DNA of 64,000 nucleotides, taken from positions 124,001 through 188,000 of the forward strand of contig JARFXQ010000003.1 of the NCBI GenBank assembly GCA_029194725.1. The letters are read 5' to 3'. Position 1 is the first letter of the stretch. Every line of letters starts with the position of its first letter. Position numbers and translations under genes: made by a program. This DNA is from Nitrospira sp. GTDB lineage: Bacteria > Nitrospirota > Nitrospiria > Nitrospirales > Nitrospiraceae. Below the pieces are notes generated by a model, which had not been told where the DNA came from, ran no database searches, and worked only from the letters and a program-made list of their open reading frames with translations. Shown here one piece after another: positions 1 through 8,299 of this stretch.

Positions 1-648
1 TTCGCTGTTGAATCGATGTCGATGACGCTGCTGCTGATTCCCAAGCTCCGCGATCTCTGCCTTCGTCAGGCCCATCTCGTCCATCGTGCGCTGCCAGCCG
101 TTCTCACGCCAGCGGCGAAAATTTTTATAGATGCGCTGACTCTCCAACCCATTGAGTCCGGTCATCGCGATCACCTCTCCCGGACCCCATCCATAGGCAT
201 GACGATAGAGTGCGATCAGTGCGTCACGGCTGATGACCGCCCTTGCCGCAAGGCCGTCGACAAATCGTCCGAGTGGTCTCAGCAAGTCCGGATGATAACA
301 GAACGGATCCGGCTTGCTGTGTTGTTTGGCGACGAGTGAGTCGAACAGAAACAACGGCCGGCACGGGATTTCGCTGCGTCCACAGACAAGAAACCGTTCA
401 AGGTACTCGGAACCCCAACGTAGCGCGAACTTTTCATGCTCGATGTCGTCCTTCCACTGGCCGGTCTCCCGTAAGAACCGTTTTGTGTAACCAGTCGCGC
501 GATCCAAAAGCATCGGCAGGGACTGTAACACGACCTGATCGAACTCGTCCGCTGTCGAAACCACCTCTTCGAGGCGACTCGCCGTTGCTGTACGATCAGC
601 CATCGTCTGACTCTTACTGACCGTGTCTTGCCTTCTCGTCACGAGCAT
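1..648 (-). CDS. Unrecognised protein, C-terminus cut by window edge
   Basis: An open frame of 216 codons runs from an ATG at 648 to the first base of the window without a stop, so the C-terminus is missing. The start is supported by GGAGG four bases upstream; a second in-frame ATG lies at 603. The protein is soluble-looking with no signal peptide. From about residue 145 it is rich in helix-forming residues, and a stretch containing YGWGPGEV, then GLES and NFRRWRENGW resembles a helix-turn-helix of the sigma region 4 or phage-regulator type. That resemblance is my inference, not a family match. Its codon use looks like the rest of the window. Nothing in the neighbourhood gives a function; it is separated from hsp20 by about 720 bases. 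Confidence 0.7.
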   Translation of the reverse strand, partial: MLVTRRQDTVSKSQTMADRTATASRLEEVVSTADEFDQVVLQSLPMLLDRATGYTKRFLRETGQWKDDIEHEKFALRWGSEYLERFLVCGRSEIPCRPLFLFDSLVAKQHSKPDPFCYHPDLLRPLGRFVDGLAARAVISRDALIALYRHAYGWGPGEVIAMTGLNGLESQRIYKNFRRWRENGWQRTMDEMGLTKAEIAELGNQQQRHRHRFNSE

Positions 649-1370
649 TCTGCCTCCATTAACACCGAAACGGCATTGGACAAATACTTCCTCTCGTTTG
701 CTAATTTTGTCCGTTGTGCGCCTACCTCAACTTTGTCGGTGACATCTAAGAACCATTTCCCTCCACCGTCGGTTTATCCTGAGCAGAACTTTAACGGTTG
801 ACACGACAGACTAATTAACCAGATTTTCCTGGGCAATTACCAGTGGTTTAACGGTAGGCGATTGACTATTCATGATAGACGGTTATCTTGTGAGTGAGCG
901 GAGGCTTCGGTGAGAGGAACATTCAGGCTAACCGAGGTCGAGCGCCGGGGCGGTGAGCAAGCCCGTCAGTACCGAGCGGGAAGCCTAAAGCTCAGCCAAG
1001 ACCTTCACCTTTCACAAACAGCTCTCTGGACCTACCTCCGCTCTCGTTTTGTTTATTGTTATTAGATTTCTCGTTTGACTGTCCTGGGCGACCAGCGGGA
1101 GGAGAGTGTTGGTGTGGTCTTTGGGGATCGCTCAGCTTTCTCAACGCTCCCTCCCAGGGATGTCGAAAGAAGCAACAGCTGCTCAGAGGTCCCTGACCCG
1201 TAATGCCACAGACCCTCCTCTTTTCCTTGTAAGACGGAGGTGAACTGATCATCTAACGTATCGGTTTTCAAGAGGAGCCTGGACGGTCTTGCGATCTTGG
1301 CACCATCGATGCACCAACAGCGGGTTGAGAGGAAGCTTCATTCAATTCTCACAAGAAGGAGGTAAACGTC
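649..1370. other. Intergenic region, no convincing gene
   Basis: About 720 bases between the unrecognised minus-strand gene and hsp20. The open frames here lack start signals and protein-like composition. The left part (about 660-900) is AT-richer than the surroundings. A possible promoter and a structured segment are listed separately. I looked for a CIRCE element or a clear heat-shock sigma promoter before hsp20 and did not find one. Confidence 0.6.
862..986 (+). other. Possible promoter followed by structured RNA-like segment
   Basis: TTGACT (862-867) and TATCTT (884-889) are 16 bases apart, a plausible but imperfect sigma-70 promoter. Just downstream, AGGCTTC (902-908) pairs with GAAGCCT (980-986), and a nested GGGC (948-951) can pair with GCCC (961-964). 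The order promoter then nested stems would fit a small RNA, but no known RNA family is recognised and no clear terminator follows. It may be only an intergenic repeat. Confidence 0.2.
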
Positions 1371-1841
1371 ATGAGCGGATTGACAAGATGGGAACCAACG
1401 ACGCGATGGAATCCGTTCAAGGAACTCGAAGAGATGGAGAAACGACTCTCAAGCTTCTTCGGCCGCACACCGGTTTCTACCGGGGACAAGAAGGAAGCCA
1501 TCACTGTCGCGGAGTGGTCGCCGCTGGTGGATATCTCGGAAGACGAGAAGGAGTATGTCATCAAAGCGGAAGTGCCAGAAATGAAGAAAGAAGAGATCAA
1601 GATCAACGTCCAAGACGATGTCCTTGCCATCAGCGGCGAACGGAAATACGAGAAGGAAGAAAAGAGCAAGAAGTATCACCGCGTGGAACGGGCGTACGGC
1701 AGCTTTATGCGGAGCTTTGTCCTTCCCGAAGACGCCGATGGGTCCAAGGTCAATGCCGAATACAAAGATGGCGTGTTGAAAGTCCATCTTCCAAAGTCGG
1801 AGAAGGCTAAGCCTAAAGCGATCGAAGTGAAAGTTGCCTGA
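1371..1841 (+). CDS. Small heat-shock protein, Hsp20/alpha-crystallin family
   Basis: A 156-residue ATP-independent holdase chaperone of the cytoplasm that binds unfolding proteins. The N-terminal arm (1-47) is followed by an alpha-crystallin domain (about 48-142) beginning WSPLVDI and ending with the family hallmark GVLKVHLPK. A C-terminal I-x-V motif (IEV), used for oligomer assembly, is present. Length is typical of bacterial class A Hsp20. The start is fixed by AAGGAGGT at 1356-1363. It heads a same-strand run of stress-type genes reaching to 7.9 kb. No CIRCE operator was seen. Confidence 0.95.
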   Translation: MSGLTRWEPTTRWNPFKELEEMEKRLSSFFGRTPVSTGDKKEAITVAEWSPLVDISEDEKEYVIKAEVPEMKKEEIKINVQDDVLAISGERKYEKEEKSKKYHRVERAYGSFMRSFVLPEDADGSKVNAEYKDGVLKVHLPKSEKAKPKAIEVKVA

Positions 1842-1880
1842 ACCTTCAACCCTGGCTTTCATCGGGAAAAGGAGGGCATT

Positions 1881-2033
1881 ATGTTTCGTCATCCCCGTTA
1901 CCTCGAAATTCCATGGGAAGTCCATTGGAATCAGGATGAGGGTAGGCCGCACCACCACCTGCTCCTCACGGCCATCCTGATCATTCTGGCAATGTTTTTG
2001 ATCGGGGTCGGTGTGACAAGCGGTTTGATGTAG
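1881..2033 (+). CDS. 50-residue His-containing single-span membrane protein
   Basis: A short gene with an excellent ribosome-binding site (AAAAGGAGG, 1867-1875) 39 bases after hsp20. The 50-residue product has a polar N-terminus with an IPWEVHW segment and a HHH run, then one membrane span of about 20 residues (roughly 28-47) ending in VTSGLM. The layout predicts an N-in or N-out anchored peptide at the inner membrane. I do not recognise a named family. Its place between hsp20 and a phosphoribosyltransferase, and the strong translation signal, argue that it is a real gene despite its size. Confidence 0.65.
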   Translation: MFRHPRYLEIPWEVHWNQDEGRPHHHLLLTAILIILAMFLIGVGVTSGLM

Positions 2034-2070
2034 GCCTATGAGCTTCCTCCAATGAGCGGAAAAGAGACAC

Positions 2071-2763
2071 ATGGCATTTAGGAATCGCGAAGAAGCGGGT
2101 CGACGGCTCGTCGAACGATTGATTCGGTATCGTGACGAGCCGGCAGCTATCATATTGGCGCTTCCACGCGGTGGTGTGGCAGTCGGGTATCAACTGAGCG
2201 TGGGACTGCATCTTCCGCTGGACGTCTTCATCGTTCGAAAGCTGGGAGCACCTGATAATCCAGAATATGCATTAGGGGCGGTGGGAGAGACCGGGACTGT
2301 GTACTTGAATCCGGAGGCGATGGCTGCGTTTCACCTCTCACAATCCGAACTCCAGACGCCTATTCAGGTACAGCAGCAGGAGATCGTTCGACGGCAGAAT
2401 CTCTATCGACAAGGCCGGCGATTACCCACGCTCACAGACCGCATCGTCATCCTCGTAGATGACGGCATCGCCACCGGGTCTACGTTTTTTGCGTCCGTTC
2501 AATCCATCAGGCATCTCAAACCAGGCAGCCTGATTGGAGCCATTCCGGTTGGGCCGACAGAGACCATCCGAGAGGCCCGCGCGCGAGTGGATGAGTTAGT
2601 CGTCCTTGCCACGCCGGACCCGTTTTGGGCTGTCGGTAACCACTATGTCGACTTTGCGCAGGTCAGCGATCACGATGTGGTGGAGTATTTGAACTTGGCG
2701 GAGGAGTCGTTGTCGGAGTGGAAGGAACGGACACAGTCTTCAACGGCCTCACCGCCACGATAG
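2071..2763 (+). CDS. Phosphoribosyltransferase-domain protein
   Basis: A 230-residue cytoplasmic type I phosphoribosyltransferase-fold protein. The PRPP-binding loop is clear: a run of aliphatic residues, then VDDGIATGST with acidic residues D130 and D131. The N-terminus has LALPRGGVAVG, typical of the stand-alone PRTase family often found beside Hsp20 and universal stress proteins. The substrate of this family is not established, so I do not assign purine or pyrimidine salvage. It lies 11 bases before the next gene, so the two are likely co-transcribed. Confidence 0.85.
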   Translation: MAFRNREEAGRRLVERLIRYRDEPAAIILALPRGGVAVGYQLSVGLHLPLDVFIVRKLGAPDNPEYALGAVGETGTVYLNPEAMAAFHLSQSELQTPIQVQQQEIVRRQNLYRQGRRLPTLTDRIVILVDDGIATGSTFFASVQSIRHLKPGSLIGAIPVGPTETIREARARVDELVVLATPDPFWAVGNHYVDFAQVSDHDVVEYLNLAEESLSEWKERTQSSTASPPR

Positions 2764-2773
2764 GGGAGCACAC

Positions 2774-3274
2774 ATGACAGCGAAAGCAAAGACACCGGCA
2801 GGCTTGGGGGCTCGACACGATCGAACCGTCCAGGAGTATCAGCACGACACCTATAAGCTGCGGGGGAAACCAAAAGAACCGACCATCTGCACCGAATGCG
2901 GGGCCTTATTTCACAAGGGACGCTGGACGTGGGGCGCAAAGCCGGCGGACGCCGACGAGATCATCTGCCCTGCATGCATGAGAATCCGCGACAAGTATCC
3001 CAAAGGGCTTGTCACACTCAAAGGTAGTTTTAAGGACGAGCAACAGGAACAGATCATCGGTCTGGTGAAGAACACAGAAGAAGCAGAAACAAAGGAACGC
3101 CCGCTGTCTCGAATCATGTCGATTGAAACCAAACCCGAGAGCCTCGTTATTTCCACGACCGACAGCCATTTGCCCAGAAGAATCGGCGAAGCCCTGAAGC
3201 ACGCGTATCACGGCGAGCTGGAGCTGCATTACAACCAAGACGAAGATTTTGTGCGCGTCACATGGACGAGGTGA
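2774..3274 (+). CDS. BCAM0308-type zinc-ribbon protein
   Basis: A 166-residue soluble protein with an N-terminal zinc ribbon made of CTECG (near residue 39) and CPAC (near residue 65), followed by a basic KYPKGLVTL segment and a C-terminal region with RRIGEALKHAYHGELELHYN. This pattern matches the BCAM0308 family, named for a gene of the low-oxygen-activated (lxa) locus of Burkholderia cenocepacia; the ribbon resembles those of ribosome-associated NMD3-type proteins. A role in translation or ribosome state under hypoxia is only an inference. Its neighbours (Hsp20, PRTase, universal stress protein) are also typical of that kind of locus. Confidence 0.8.
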   Translation: MTAKAKTPAGLGARHDRTVQEYQHDTYKLRGKPKEPTICTECGALFHKGRWTWGAKPADADEIICPACMRIRDKYPKGLVTLKGSFKDEQQEQIIGLVKNTEEAETKERPLSRIMSIETKPESLVISTTDSHLPRRIGEALKHAYHGELELHYNQDEDFVRVTWTR

Positions 3275-3328
3275 AACCGACAACGGTGTCTTGACCCTGA
3301 ATCTGCTCGATATCAGAAGGAGACTTGC

Positions 3329-3877
3329 TTGATTGTGCGAGGGAGAGCGGCATCGACCATTCCCAGCCTCATTGCCGTAATCGGGTTCCTTTCAGTCATC
3401 GGGACAGCAGAGGCGAAAGTCGTCGTTCCTCCATCCGGTTCGGTGATTGAGGTAGACGCGGCAACGCTCAAAGCCGTTGTCGGCACCTTCACGCAGGCGG
3501 AAGAAGCCATCAAAGCCCACGACCTTGAAAAGGTCATGGGCATCTATTCTCCTCAATACAACTACCATGGTCTTAAGAAAGACGATATTCGAAAAATCTG
3601 GAAAGATCTCTTTGATGAGTATCAGGAGATCGCGAGTACCCATCTCTTCACAAAGATGACCAAGATCGGAGCGGGTCGCGATGCGGTACTGGAAGTCACC
3701 TGTACCGGCCACCTCTGGGCCAGGTCGAAGACCAGCGGTCTGTACGTCCCCATCGACAGCTGGTATGAAGAAGTACACTATCTCGTCCTCGAAGACGGGG
3801 CGTGGCGTATTCGCGGCAATGTCGGCGAATCACCGCGTGTCCTCCCGTTCGGGACCGCGCCGCATCCGTTGTTCTGA
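3329..3877 (+). CDS. Secreted NTF2/SnoaL-like domain protein
   Basis: A 182-residue protein starting at TTG, chosen because AAGGAG (3317-3322) lies six bases upstream. Residues 1-29 form a signal peptide ending in a TAEA-K type cleavage site, so it is exported. The mature part begins with a short beta segment and continues as an alpha/beta domain (about 45-175) with EEAIKAHDLEKVMGIYS and WYEEVHYLVLEDGAWRIRG, the pattern of NTF2-like/SnoaL-like cone-shaped domains. No catalytic residues can be assigned with confidence, and the ligand is unknown. It sits in the stress-type gene run. Confidence 0.65.
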   Translation: MIVRGRAASTIPSLIAVIGFLSVIGTAEAKVVVPPSGSVIEVDAATLKAVVGTFTQAEEAIKAHDLEKVMGIYSPQYNYHGLKKDDIRKIWKDLFDEYQEIASTHLFTKMTKIGAGRDAVLEVTCTGHLWARSKTSGLYVPIDSWYEEVHYLVLEDGAWRIRGNVGESPRVLPFGTAPHPLF

Positions 3878-3901
3878 GGTTCACACGGGAAAGGCTATGC
3901 C

Positions 3902-4759
3902 ATGAGAGTCGTCATCGGCGTCGATTGGTCGGATCAGGCGTTCGCCGCCGTTACCCAAACGTTTCAACTCTACCATCCAACTGATGTCGCGCTGGTCCAC
4001 GGCGTTGATTTAGGGATTTTGGCACATCCGGTCGTGGCCCAAGCGAGCAACGTGCAAGGATACGACGATTTCCGCAATGCGATGGTTGATTCGGGACGCC
4101 AACTGCTGGAACGCGCTGCTGCCATGGTACCGGCCGAGGTGACGTCGATCAGGAAGGTGAACGAAATCGACAGTCCCGCTCAGCTCATCCTCGACAGCGC
4201 CGACAACCTCTCAGCCGACTTGATCGTCGTCGGCGTGCGCGGACGAAGTCGTCTTTCCGAGGTTGTGCTTGGAAGCGTGTCCCATCGTGTGCTTCTGCAT
4301 GGCTCCCGGCCGGTCCTGATCGTGAGAGGAGCTGCCCGCAAGGTTCAGCGCGTGCTCGTCGCGATCGAGGACCGGGACGACGCCGACCGAATCGCGAAAT
4401 GGCTTACACAACATCCCTTTGCCGATCCCACGGAGCTCTGTGTGCTCCATGCCCTCACTCCGATCGGAGTCAACGATCCCTATGACGCGCTGGGAACCGG
4501 AACCTGGTGGGAGGGTGCGGAGCGCTACGCGGACGAACTCGTCAATTCGACCGCCGCCAAACTCTTCAACCCTCGTTATACGGTGAGCACGAAGGTGGCC
4601 ACGGGTAATCCGGCATCGGTGATTGAACAGGAGGCAAAGGAGAGGGATTTAGTGGTCGTGACCTCCCACGGGCGCAAGGGCCTTTCTCGTTTTCTTTTGG
4701 GAAGCGTGTCGCATACCGTCGTGCATCACGTGACCTGCCCAGTCCTCGTCTTGAGATGA
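3902..4759 (+). CDS. Tandem universal stress protein (two UspA domains)
   Basis: A 285-residue cytoplasmic protein with two UspA folds. The first (about 1-142) starts MRVVIGVDWS and contains VVGVRGRS then VLGSVSHRVL. The second (about 147-285) contains VVTSHGRKGLSRFLLGSVSHTVVHHVTCPVLVLR. The second domain keeps the G-2x-G-9x-G-S/T ATP-binding type loop well; the first keeps a similar loop. Double-domain Usp proteins are common in organisms that meet energy limitation. A GAAAGG stretch precedes the ATG. The cytochrome gene follows after 11 bases. Confidence 0.92.
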   Translation: MRVVIGVDWSDQAFAAVTQTFQLYHPTDVALVHGVDLGILAHPVVAQASNVQGYDDFRNAMVDSGRQLLERAAAMVPAEVTSIRKVNEIDSPAQLILDSADNLSADLIVVGVRGRSRLSEVVLGSVSHRVLLHGSRPVLIVRGAARKVQRVLVAIEDRDDADRIAKWLTQHPFADPTELCVLHALTPIGVNDPYDALGTGTWWEGAERYADELVNSTAAKLFNPRYTVSTKVATGNPASVIEQEAKERDLVVVTSHGRKGLSRFLLGSVSHTVVHHVTCPVLVLR

Positions 4760-4770
4760 AAGGATAGAAC

Positions 4771-5130
4771 ATGAGTAAGATACCGGTCGCTGCGTTCATC
4801 CTCATATCCGCGTTGGCCTCACTGGCCTTTGCTCAGGTGATCCGGGGTGATTCGAAGACTGGACAAGGCGTGTATGAGCAACAATGTCTTCGTTGCCATG
4901 GGTCCAAACTGGATGGGAATGGACCGGACAGCCAAGATCTGATTGTCCGGCCTGCTGATCTTCGGTCTCAAACCACTCGGTCCAAGACCGATTGGGAACT
5001 GCTTGTCGCAATTTCAAACGGTGTCTTATTCACACCGATGCACAGCTTTCGCGGCAAACTGACCGATCAACAAATGTTGGACGTGTTGTCGTACATCAGA
5101 TCCGTATCACCACCCGAGATCATCAGCTGA
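4771..5130 (+). CDS. Small exported c-type cytochrome
   Basis: A 119-residue protein with a cleavable signal peptide (1-21, ending LAFA-Q) and one heme c site, CLRCH, at about residue 38. The distal methionine is probably the M in FTPMHSFRGKLT, near residue 88, a typical single-heme cytochrome c spacing. It would act as a periplasmic electron carrier. The partner is unknown. It lies between the universal stress protein and the acyl-CoA synthetase fusion on the same strand. An uncoupled role in redox sensing cannot be excluded. Confidence 0.88.
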   Translation: MSKIPVAAFILISALASLAFAQVIRGDSKTGQGVYEQQCLRCHGSKLDGNGPDSQDLIVRPADLRSQTTRSKTDWELLVAISNGVLFTPMHSFRGKLTDQQMLDVLSYIRSVSPPEIIS

Positions 5131-5172
5131 TCATAGAGGCCATTTCATTCACGCTAACGCCCCCGGAGCGCG

Positions 5173-7926
5173 ATGAGATCCGTTCGCCCTCTCTACATTC
5201 CGCCTTTGAAGGCCGATCATGTCGTGTCTGGCTCACTCATTCTGCGCGATGGAACGACCGCCGCTATCCGAACCGCCGAACCGGCTGATGCGGGACTGTT
5301 GCAACAGTTCGTCAGCCGCTTGTCACTCGAGTCGAGACGTCACCGATTCTTTTCGGAAAGCATGCCATCAGCCGACTCCGTCGCAAGCTTGTGTGATTCT
5401 TCCAATCCACGTGCTCAGCTCACCTTGATCGTGACACGAGCATGGGAGGGGGAAGAGCGCATTATTGCCGCAGGTTCCTACTGGGCGAAGGACAAACAGA
5501 CTGCAGAGGTGGCCATGGCCGTGGATGATGCTTGCCATGGAAAGGGCTTAGGCACACTGCTTCTCGAACGGCTTGCCCTCCCGGCCATCCGCTACGGCTT
5601 TACCAACCTCTGGGCCGTAACTCATCCTGACAATCTGGCGATGCGAGAAGTGTTTCGAGAATCGGGGTTTACCGCTCATGAAGCCTACGAAGGCGAAGAT
5701 ATGGAAGTGAAGTTGTCGTTGATTCCAACGGAAGTGACTGTGACCCGCGCGGAATTACGAGAACGCCTCGCCACAACCGCCTCGCTCCGACCGTTTTTCC
5801 ACCCCCAATCGGTAGCGGTGATCGGAGCATCACGCGATCCGACAAGTGTCGGCTATCGTCTCCTCGAAGCGCTGATGGCCAATCGGTTTCAAGGTGCCGT
5901 ATATCCTGTGAACCCCCATGCGACCGAAATCGCCGGAGTCATTGTCTTCCCCTCATTGCACGCGATCACCGAACCGATCGATCTGGCCGTCATTGCCGTC
6001 CCGCGAGACTCCGTATCGTCTGTGATCGATGAGTGTGCCGCAAAGGGAATCAGGGCCTGCGTCGTCATTACGGCTGGCTTCGCGGAAATGGGTTCAGAGG
6101 GAGCGATCCTTCAGCGACAGTTGGCTGCGAAAGTCCGCCAACACGGCATGCGCATGATCGGCCCCAATTGCTTCGGGATACTGAACAGGGATCCGACCGT
6201 CAGGCTCAATGCCACTTTTACCTCACTGTTTCCGCCTCAAGGCCGAGTCGCGATGTCGTCGCAAAGCGGCGCGTTGGGCCTTGCCACCCTCGCCGGCGCA
6301 CGTCGTATCCAGCTCGGCATTTCATCGTTCGTCAGCGTCGGCAATAAGGCCGATGTTTCTACCAACGATCTCCTCCAATATTGGGAGGAAGACCCTGCAA
6401 CCGATGTGATCCTCTTGTACGTAGAATCATTCGGCAACCCTCGCCGCTTCGCCCGTATCGCACGGAGGGTGAGTCACCGTAAACCGATCGTTGCAGTCAA
6501 AGCTGGACGCACCCAATCAGGGAGACGTGCCGCCAGTTCACATACGGCGGCCCTTGCGGCGAGTGAGATGGCCGTTGAGACGTTGTTTCGTCAAGCCGGT
6601 GTCATTCGCGCCGAGACGCTCGACGAAATGTTGGCGCTGGCAACTGGGCTCGCGGCTCAACCGCTGCCGCCTGGACGTCGAGTCGGCATCATCACGAATG
6701 CCGGAGGACCGGCCATCCTCTGCACGGACGCCTGCGAGGCAAGCGCCTTGGTGGTTCCGGAACTATCGGCCCGGACCAAGGCGACTCTCGCCTCCTTCCT
6801 TCCCTCCGCTGCTGCTCTAAACAATCCAGTGGATCTCATCGCATCAGCCACACAGGACCAGTATGAGAAGACGATCGAAACACTACTGTCGGCAGACGAG
6901 ATCGACGCGATGATCATCCTCTATACGTCCGTGACTGTGGCGAACACAACCGGCATCGCCCACGGTATTCTGGCTGGAATTGAAAAAGGTCGGAAAGGAG
7001 GCGCGAAGGCCAAGCCGGTACTCATCGGTTGGATTGCAGAAGGGGACATGGACCGTACGTTTGGCTTCCAAACAGAAACCATCCCGGCCTATCACTTGCC
7101 GGAGACTCCCGCGCTCGTGTTCGGCAAAGCTGCGGCTTATGCGGAGTGGCGGCAACAGCGGCCTGGGATGGTGCCGGACTTCGATGATCTGGATCTTTCG
7201 GTCGTACGAACAATCTGTGCAAATGCTCTTGCGTGCCGCGGAGCCGGCTGGTTGACGACTGAAGAAGCACAAAACGTCCTGAGAGCGACGAGACTCCCTG
7301 TTCAGCCTGGTGGAGTGGCGAGAACAGCTGATGAAGCAGCAGCCTTGGCCAGGCACGCTGGCTATCCGGTCGCCGTTAAACTGGTCTCACACCAAATTGT
7401 CCACAAAACTGAGATCGGCGGTGTGCAGTTGAATCTCGCGAACGAAGGGGAGGTTCGCAAGGCGTTTGACTCGATGAAAACGCGAGTCGCCGAGACCGGT
7501 CAACTCAACGCCATGGAAGGGGCACTCGTGCAGACGATGGTCATTGGTGGCGTGGAGGTGATGATCGGAGTCACCGACGATCCCCTATTCGGCCCCTTGA
7601 TCGCATTCGGTCTCGGCGGGATTCACGTAGAGATTCTTGGCGATGTTCAGTTCCGCATCACGCCCCTCACCGACCGTGACGCGACGGAGATGGTCCGAGG
7701 AATCAAAGCCTACCGCTTGCTCACCGGCTATCGAGGACATCCACCGGCCGATCTTGAAGCCTTGGAAGAAACGCTCTTGCGGGTGTCTCGTCTCGTTGAG
7801 GAAGTTCCAGAGATCAGCGAGCTAGACCTGAATCCGATCTTCGCGCTCCCGCCGGGTCAAGGTTGCCGGATCGTGGATGCGAGGATTCGGGTCAATCATG
7901 CCGACTCACCTTTAGCGCAGCGTTAG
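5173..7926 (+). CDS. GNAT domain fused to ADP-forming acyl-CoA synthetase
   Basis: A 917-residue fusion. Residues about 15-185 are a GNAT acetyltransferase with the acetyl-CoA loop HGKGLGTLLL. Then come a CoA-binding Rossmann domain (about 203-335, AVIGASRDPTSVGYRLL), succinyl-CoA-ligase-like domains (about 340-640) and an ATP-grasp domain (about 690-905). The phospho-histidine of ADP-forming synthetases is present as His457 in SSHTAALA. E. coli PatZ has a related synthetase module with GNAT at the C-terminus; here GNAT is N-terminal, as in some actinobacterial Pat proteins. The intact histidine suggests real acyl-CoA synthetase or ATP-forming activity, with lysine acylation as a second or regulatory function. 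The substrate (acetate or other acid) cannot be read from sequence. Confidence 0.88.
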   Translation: MRSVRPLYIPPLKADHVVSGSLILRDGTTAAIRTAEPADAGLLQQFVSRLSLESRRHRFFSESMPSADSVASLCDSSNPRAQLTLIVTRAWEGEERIIAAGSYWAKDKQTAEVAMAVDDACHGKGLGTLLLERLALPAIRYGFTNLWAVTHPDNLAMREVFRESGFTAHEAYEGEDMEVKLSLIPTEVTVTRAELRERLATTASLRPFFHPQSVAVIGASRDPTSVGYRLLEALMANRFQGAVYPVNPHATEIAGVIVFPSLHAITEPIDLAVIAVPRDSVSSVIDECAAKGIRACVVITAGFAEMGSEGAILQRQLAAKVRQHGMRMIGPNCFGILNRDPTVRLNATFTSLFPPQGRVAMSSQSGALGLATLAGARRIQLGISSFVSVGNKADVSTNDLLQYWEEDPATDVILLYVESFGNPRRFARIARRVSHRKPIVAVKAGRTQSGRRAASSHTAALAASEMAVETLFRQAGVIRAETLDEMLALATGLAAQPLPPGRRVGIITNAGGPAILCTDACEASALVVPELSARTKATLASFLPSAAALNNPVDLIASATQDQYEKTIETLLSADEIDAMIILYTSVTVANTTGIAHGILAGIEKGRKGGAKAKPVLIGWIAEGDMDRTFGFQTETIPAYHLPETPALVFGKAAAYAEWRQQRPGMVPDFDDLDLSVVRTICANALACRGAGWLTTEEAQNVLRATRLPVQPGGVARTADEAAALARHAGYPVAVKLVSHQIVHKTEIGGVQLNLANEGEVRKAFDSMKTRVAETGQLNAMEGALVQTMVIGGVEVMIGVTDDPLFGPLIAFGLGGIHVEILGDVQFRITPLTDRDATEMVRGIKAYRLLTGYRGHPPADLEALEETLLRVSRLVEEVPEISELDLNPIFALPPGQGCRIVDARIRVNHADSPLAQR

Positions 7927-8143
7927 GTCCGCTCATCACGCGGTATTCTTCCTAGCCAAGCAATCATCCCGCATACCACCACAAGTGTCACCCATGAACT
8001 GCCGGCCATTGCCGATGCTGAAGGCGGAGATAGGGCAACCGTCATTCCGATGACCGTGAACATGAGGACGATAAGGATGAGGAACCCGAACGCAATGGAC
8101 TTACCACGTGCCAGTCCGCTTTGCGGGAGAAAGAGACACAGAC
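7923..8143 (-). pseudogene. Membrane-protein fragment without a start codon
   Basis: A minus-strand frame of 73 codons bounded upstream by TAG (8144-8146) and ending at TAA (7923-7925), which overlaps the TAG stop of the convergent acyl-CoA synthetase gene. The translation contains two clear hydrophobic segments, around AFGFLILIVLMFTVIGMTVAL and SWVTLVVVCGMIAWLG, and ends in a charged RIPRDERT tail. There is no ATG or good ribosome-binding site at its upstream end; the first ATG lies inside the first span. It may be the remnant of a larger membrane protein or a small gene with an unusual start. The remaining bases up to 8299 show nothing recognisable. Confidence 0.35.
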
Positions 8144-8299
8144 CTAGCCCAACTTTCTCAACTGGATAGTCTAACCGTCAACGGTGGTATTCCAGGCTCG
8201 GGAATCGCTCACCCGCCGCATTTGCCAAGCCATGAGTCCGTCAACAACCGGCGGCATGAGGCTGCGGTTTATGGCGTTCACTATTGACAACCGAGGTCA

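Noticed and set aside
1449-2153. 234-codon minus-strand open frame over hsp20
   Set aside because: Covers hsp20, the 50-residue membrane gene and the start of the PRTase, all of which have proper start signals; composition is antisense-like.
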